Assembly (NCBI GenBank): GCA_012845835.1
Contig: JABAKD010000009.1
Coordinates: 14,416,274 to 14,480,273 of the forward strand
Reading direction: 5' to 3'
DNA: 64,000 nucleotides
Source: Undaria pinnatifida
Lineage: Eukaryota > Sar > Phaeophyceae > Laminariales > Alariaceae
A program made the position numbers and the translations under genes. Of this stretch, positions 59,537-64,000 are shown piece by piece; positions within the stretch are counted from its first letter, which is position 1; each line of letters opens with the position of its first letter. The notes beneath the pieces were generated by a model. That model searched no databases and was not told where the DNA came from. It saw only the letters and a list, made by a program, of their open reading frames with translations.

Positions 59537-60714
59537 GACAGAACCAAAAAAAAGTTGAGACAAGAAGAAAAAATGCATGGATGGAGGCACTGTACATATA
59601 CTCCGTATATATTAATTCATGGGGCTTCGCCGGTGGCCTGGACGGCCGCCGATCGCCGGCACGTGTGATGCCCATATTGAAAATATGGTAACTGCTGTGT
59701 TGTAGTGGAGGATGGAGACCAGACTTCAATGTCAAGAGTGTGTGTGCAATCCACACTGCGTTGTGCCCATGCAGAACAAGAAGAGCAACTAGCTGCTGCT
59801 CGGTGCGCATGCTAGGCACAATGTCCCTCGTACACATGCCTGGCTGTTGTTCAGCTGTTTACAGTTGTTCAGCTATTTACTGTTGTAACTCCACATACTT
59901 CGTGGGAGATGGTCAACCGCGCTTCCTGCTGCCGTACGTACCTGCAGCGAAAGGAAACTCGAACAAAAACGCATCTTTCTCCGAAGGCATTAAATCCCAG
60001 CTTGAAAAGTGCTTATTTAAATCGAAACCCGAACAAAAGGTGCTGGTGATCTGCTGCGCTGCTGCGACTGCTGCACAGCTGCTGCTTTAGGCGCATAGCC
60101 CCATAGAAAGGTTCCATCACCACAGCTATAGCTCCTGCTGTACATGTCATACGATGCTCAGCAAGAATGTTCTATGTCAGCTGCTGCTGTGCACACGTAC
60201 GTGTACGAGTATAGCTGATACCTGTAGATCGTACTCATAGAAGTTCTCCACGGAGCCTGGATGGCATATGTTTTTGGGGCGTTCCAATTGTGTCCTAGAT
60301 CTGAGCATACAGCCGCCCGCGCAGGCCCCCACAGCCGCATCCCCGGTAGGTTAGCCGACGCCTCCAGCGGATTGGAGGTCAGAGAGAACGTGCCGCTAAA
60401 AAAGACGCTAAGCAGTAGGCACTGTCGTGAGTCCAGGCGCCAAACGCCCACAGAAGATGATTTTTCGGAGATATCGTCGTAGATTCGTACAGCGAAGCCC
60501 CGCCCAGGCTTACCTTTGCAGCGTAGGCTGGGGCATTCTTCGGCGAAAAAACCGCGCGGAAAGGCGGTCAGAGGCGGTAGATCCGCAGACTAGCCCTTTA
60601 GCCCTGGTTTGATAGGATCAGGGAGGAAGGGTTAAAGGGACCCGCCCTTACCCTGCACCCTGGCGCACATTGTAATTACATGAACAACCCGAAACAGACA
60701 GCGTGTACGTGTTG
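59537..60714. other. 3' flank of kinase gene; no further gene supported
   Basis: No AATAAA near the stop. 60158-60451 (minus) is an open frame with a hydrophobic start but no motif. Confidence 0.4.
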
Positions 60715-60850
60715 TCTGTGTTTTTCACCTCTCGCGTGGCCGAAAGCGCGGCAAGATCGTGAGTTGTTCAAGCAGAATTCGATGAAAATCGATGATGAGC
60801 ACTAGCACGTGTCAGGTCCGCCTGCGAACTAAGATACGTATATTGATGCA
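60715..60850 (+). mobile_element. SINE-T body fragment
   Basis: CACCTCTCGCGTGGCCGAAAGC, GATCGTGAGTTGTTC, GAATTCGATGAAAATCGATG correspond to the SINE-T body; the head is missing. Confidence 0.5.
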
Positions 60851-63800
60851 AGGTTCCCCTTCGGAGGCAGGGTGACGCAAGAGGCGGATGCTTTTTTTGC
60901 ATTTTGCACCCCCGCGCGTTCGCCCGCATCCTTACGGCAGATAGAGCACGCAGCTATACTGCAATGTAATCGATCCGGGTGTAGTATCGGAAATAAGGAA
61001 GGTATGTATTTGTGATACTACTGCTGTAAGGACAGCCCAGATAAATTATGGTGATCTGATGCTGTTGTAGCCTACCAGGTATTTCCAGATCTTCTTGGAA
61101 AATACACTGACTGGTCGATGGGTGACGGGCCATGTGCAACAATTTGCGGGTACTTTTTGATGTATGTGCGATTTGACTGCTGTCTTGGTGTAAGTAAATA
61201 CTGGAAGCTGCAGCTGTGTTGGGCGATCCGAAACAAACGATGCGAGTTCGCGCAACACGTTGCTGCAGCAACGGCGACCTCCGCAGCCAGCACTTGAGCG
61301 CCTTCCCCTAAGGTGCCCAGTCACAGATAGCGCTAGTGCCATTATCACAGCCAGCTCCCTCCTCCCATGCTCCCCACGCACAGGCACTCCGCCATGGAAC
61401 GAGTATGTATCAAGGAAGATAGGCTAGGCGAGGTCATGACCACAGACAGCCGATTTTTTACCTTTAAAAACTTACGCAGTATAGACACCAACAGCAGCAG
61501 CAGCAGCGGCGGCGGCTGCCGCGGCGGCACGGGGGTGCTGGCGGTGGCACTGGAAGCTTTGGTGACAGCGCTGTGGTATAGCGGTAAAAATTCAGCACCA
61601 AGTACGACACGGAATCTGCTGATGTTGTGAGCAGCAGCGAATAGGGGGGGAAAAACGAACGGCAGCAGCAGCTGATGAAACATTTGCAGCCTTAATCACC
61701 ACCACACCACCAACATTGCAATTACAAAACATAGCTGACGTTTTGACGTTCTGGGACAGCCGTTCGAATGGCCCAGCAGCTGCGGGAGCTGTTCGAAGGG
61801 TCCAGCAGCAGCTGCAGCTTTGGAAGTCTGTACAGCCCAAAAGTTCAAAAAACGAAAGTTTAACGACCGACCGCGACGTAGATGATGGTAATTATGTTTA
61901 TCGTCTATAACGTTCTAAAGGGGTGGACCAATGAAATATGTGTTTTTTTAGGAGACATTGTGATGAACGCGTGCCGTGCGAGCGACCTGGCCAGCGGCGA
62001 ATGATTTTTTCTGCCATGTGTTGGATCAAGAGGGGGCACTGGTTGGAGGATGACTTCATTTTGGTATTTTCTTCTCAGAGATGGTTAGGTGCTGCCTACT
62101 TGCATTCCTGTGAAGTGGTTACGTTTGATAACACGACAATGCGCAATGCACGTTTCACGTTGTGCTAAGCGATGACCTGTTTAACGCTATTCTGGGTGAA
62201 TGAACCTTGTGCTAATTTTTTTCTGCCTCCTACTTGCCCGCCCGCCCTCCCGATTGCTCCTTCTTTTTGCGTTTGACGTGCTCGTAGGGCCATCCAGATC
62301 ACGTGTCAATTGACATGACAAGGGCGGGCTAGCGGTCATCGCGGCGCGCGAAAGAAGCTCGGCCGTAGTTCCTCGCCCTGCGGCTTTGGCCTGCGCGCGA
62401 GAGAAAATATCGGGAATTTTTGTGCTTTCTTTCTGGCCTTTGCCGTTCCACCCGACCCGTTTGCGGCGAGAAAAGTGGGAGTCATGTGTGTACTATAAAG
62501 CAAATAGCAGTGCTGTGCGGATACCACCAAACCTGTACGAGTCTGAGCTTCGTTTTAGAATTTGCATGAAAGACATCGGGTGTTGGTGCGTGGGCGTGTG
62601 CCAAGGCGGCCTCGTTGAGGGGCGAACTTTCAAAAGTGTCAAGTCAATTTGTCACTGAAGGAAAGAAATCCACCCTTTGTGTCCAGTTGTTTTTTTGTGG
62701 GTTCCGTTCTCCATCGCTGGACAGAAGTGAGTTAGGGCCTGAAAGGAGAGGACGCTAACGCACTCAATTATTACGTCTATGTTTGGCACTTGCACGGTGC
62801 TGTTCCGCGCTGAGGGGTTGGTTATACTATGCGATTGATTGCGCCATCAATATGCCGCCGACCACGCGTCACGACGGCGCGTCACGCCAAAATATGATGT
62901 TTGCGCTCGAGACTGTCCCCGCGCCAAGACAAGCGCGCTTCTTTATAACTCCCGTGATGTCTCCATGTTGAACGCTAGAACACCCAGCGCGGGCGAGCGC
63001 ATGCTTTCACCACTTTCGTCACCCCGCTAAAAGCAATCGTGTACACTGGGCATACCCAAGAGAACATTATCCACAAATCTCGGCACACATCCCGCCTGTC
63101 GGTCGGTCTAGACTAAATATACTAAGCATACCCCAAGAAAACGATAACCCGTTGTTGCTCGCTTCCGAAAAACCCCACCCCCCCAAAAAAAAACTCCACC
63201 CAAATTCGACTAGTAACACCTAGGGAACAGCGCAGCAACGGCTATCGTTGGCGCTGCGTTGGCGCTGCATTCCACTGTATACTAAGCGTACCCAAGAATA
63301 CGTTGTCCACAAAAAATCGGCACACACGAAGCATCATCATATCCGCACGAGCCCGAGCAACGTCGTCGTCATTGAGCCGTCCGTAAGCAGCGGTTCCTCC
63401 GCGGCTGCTGGCGGAAGCGCACGGGCACTCCCACGTTGTTGAGGGGTACCAGCCCCGGAACGCTGCTGCTGTGGTGGCCGCTGTTCTCAGTCTTGGTGGC
63501 GTGACCACGCCCTCTTCCTTTCTCGCCGTCTTCGCGTGACCTTGAGACGAGTAAGGGAGGGGGGGGGGTAGGGGGGGGACGGCATGAGATGCCGTCGAAT
63601 AGTTCATACGTGCGGTGATAAGAAAAAGCAAGATGGTCGGATCCGGTCTACTTTTCAGTGGCTTTTTATTATTAGACCTTTTTTTGGGACTATTTTTTTT
63701 TTTATCGACCATATACGCGGCAAGAAGTAAGTGTGGTTTTCTCAACCGTCTTGGAAGAGCGTTCACCAGCACGCGAGCTTAACCAATACCGCGAGCGTGT
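60851..63800. other. No supported gene
   Basis: Open frames at 61345-61683 (minus), 61938-62168 (plus), 62386-62658 (plus) and 63242-63772 (minus) carry no motif. 61493-61530 has GCAGCAGCGGCGG triplets. 63035-63080 and 63265-63330 share diverged CATACCCAAGA(G/A)AA...TATCCACAAA words. Confidence 0.35.
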
Positions 63801-63811
63801 CTCACAGATTC

Positions 63812-63905
63812 TTGCATAGCCAGTCGCCCCGGTGGACTAGTAGTTAACCTTGAACACCACTCTTGAGTTACTGTAAGGTTGGAATCAGGGGCTCGAATCT
63901 CGGTA
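63812..63905 (+). mobile_element. tRNA-like SINE head at window edge
   Basis: GCCCCGGTGGACTAGTAGTTAACC then GGGGCTCGAATCTCGG, resembling the A- and B-box arms of the SINE-T head. Whether the body follows is unclear. Confidence 0.4.
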
Positions 63906-64000
63906 TCGGATGTTTCTATTTTCTGGAGACACCAACTGCCGAGAGCGCTCTTTAGCGTGGGTAAGCACAATCCGACGCGAGCCTCTGGACGAGGGAAGAG

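Overview
The window is nuclear DNA from an intron-rich eukaryote with mid-range GC. It holds three recognisable host genes in 64 kb, all split by long GT-AG introns, and most of the rest is transposon debris and simple-sequence DNA. A large-genome protist or alga fits best, and a stramenopile such as a brown alga is possible, but nothing I can see without a search proves the lineage. No bacterial features, CRISPR array or clear rRNA gene was found.

Layout. (1) 1-11208, plus strand: the C-terminal 269 codons of a branched-chain amino acid aminotransferase in eight exons. Its introns carry a 24-bp tandem array, a 570-bp GGT tract, a 220-bp CCCT tract, two direct duplications and several truncated retroelements. 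(2) 11209-22017: a repeat-filled gap between two convergent genes, including a 1.4-kb element with 27-bp terminal inverted repeats (TIRs). (3) 25018-22018, minus strand: five exons of an alpha/beta-hydrolase whose last codons lie inside a roughly 22-bp tandem repeat. (4) 25.1-56.8 kb: a graveyard of mobile elements. It includes a near-palindrome with a nested MITE, a LINE reverse-transcriptase pseudogene split by a MITE carrying telomere-like DNA, a 46-bp minisatellite, poly(A)-tailed and tRNA-headed SINEs, a hAT-type MITE with a perfect 8-bp target duplication, a long fold-back element invaded by a TG...CA element with a 4-bp target duplication, a hAT transposase remnant, a second LINE fragment and a large inverted repeat. 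(5) 56837-59536, plus strand: three exons of an STK16/NAK-type Ser/Thr kinase. (6) 59.5-64 kb: no coding region I can support; SINE-like pieces.

The three host genes have unrelated jobs (branched-chain amino acid metabolism, serine hydrolysis, kinase signalling) and show no operon-like link. The BCAT 5' end lies off the window. The hydrolase and kinase 5' exons were not identified.

The most unusual signals are: a LINE family, and a short non-coding family, that both end in poly(C) rather than poly(A); mobile-element tails and microsatellites lying where splice acceptors need a pyrimidine tract; a strongly over-represented TACCTGGTA/TACCAGGTA motif; and nested insertions whose order can be read from the sequence. 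I found no convincing new multi-gene system.
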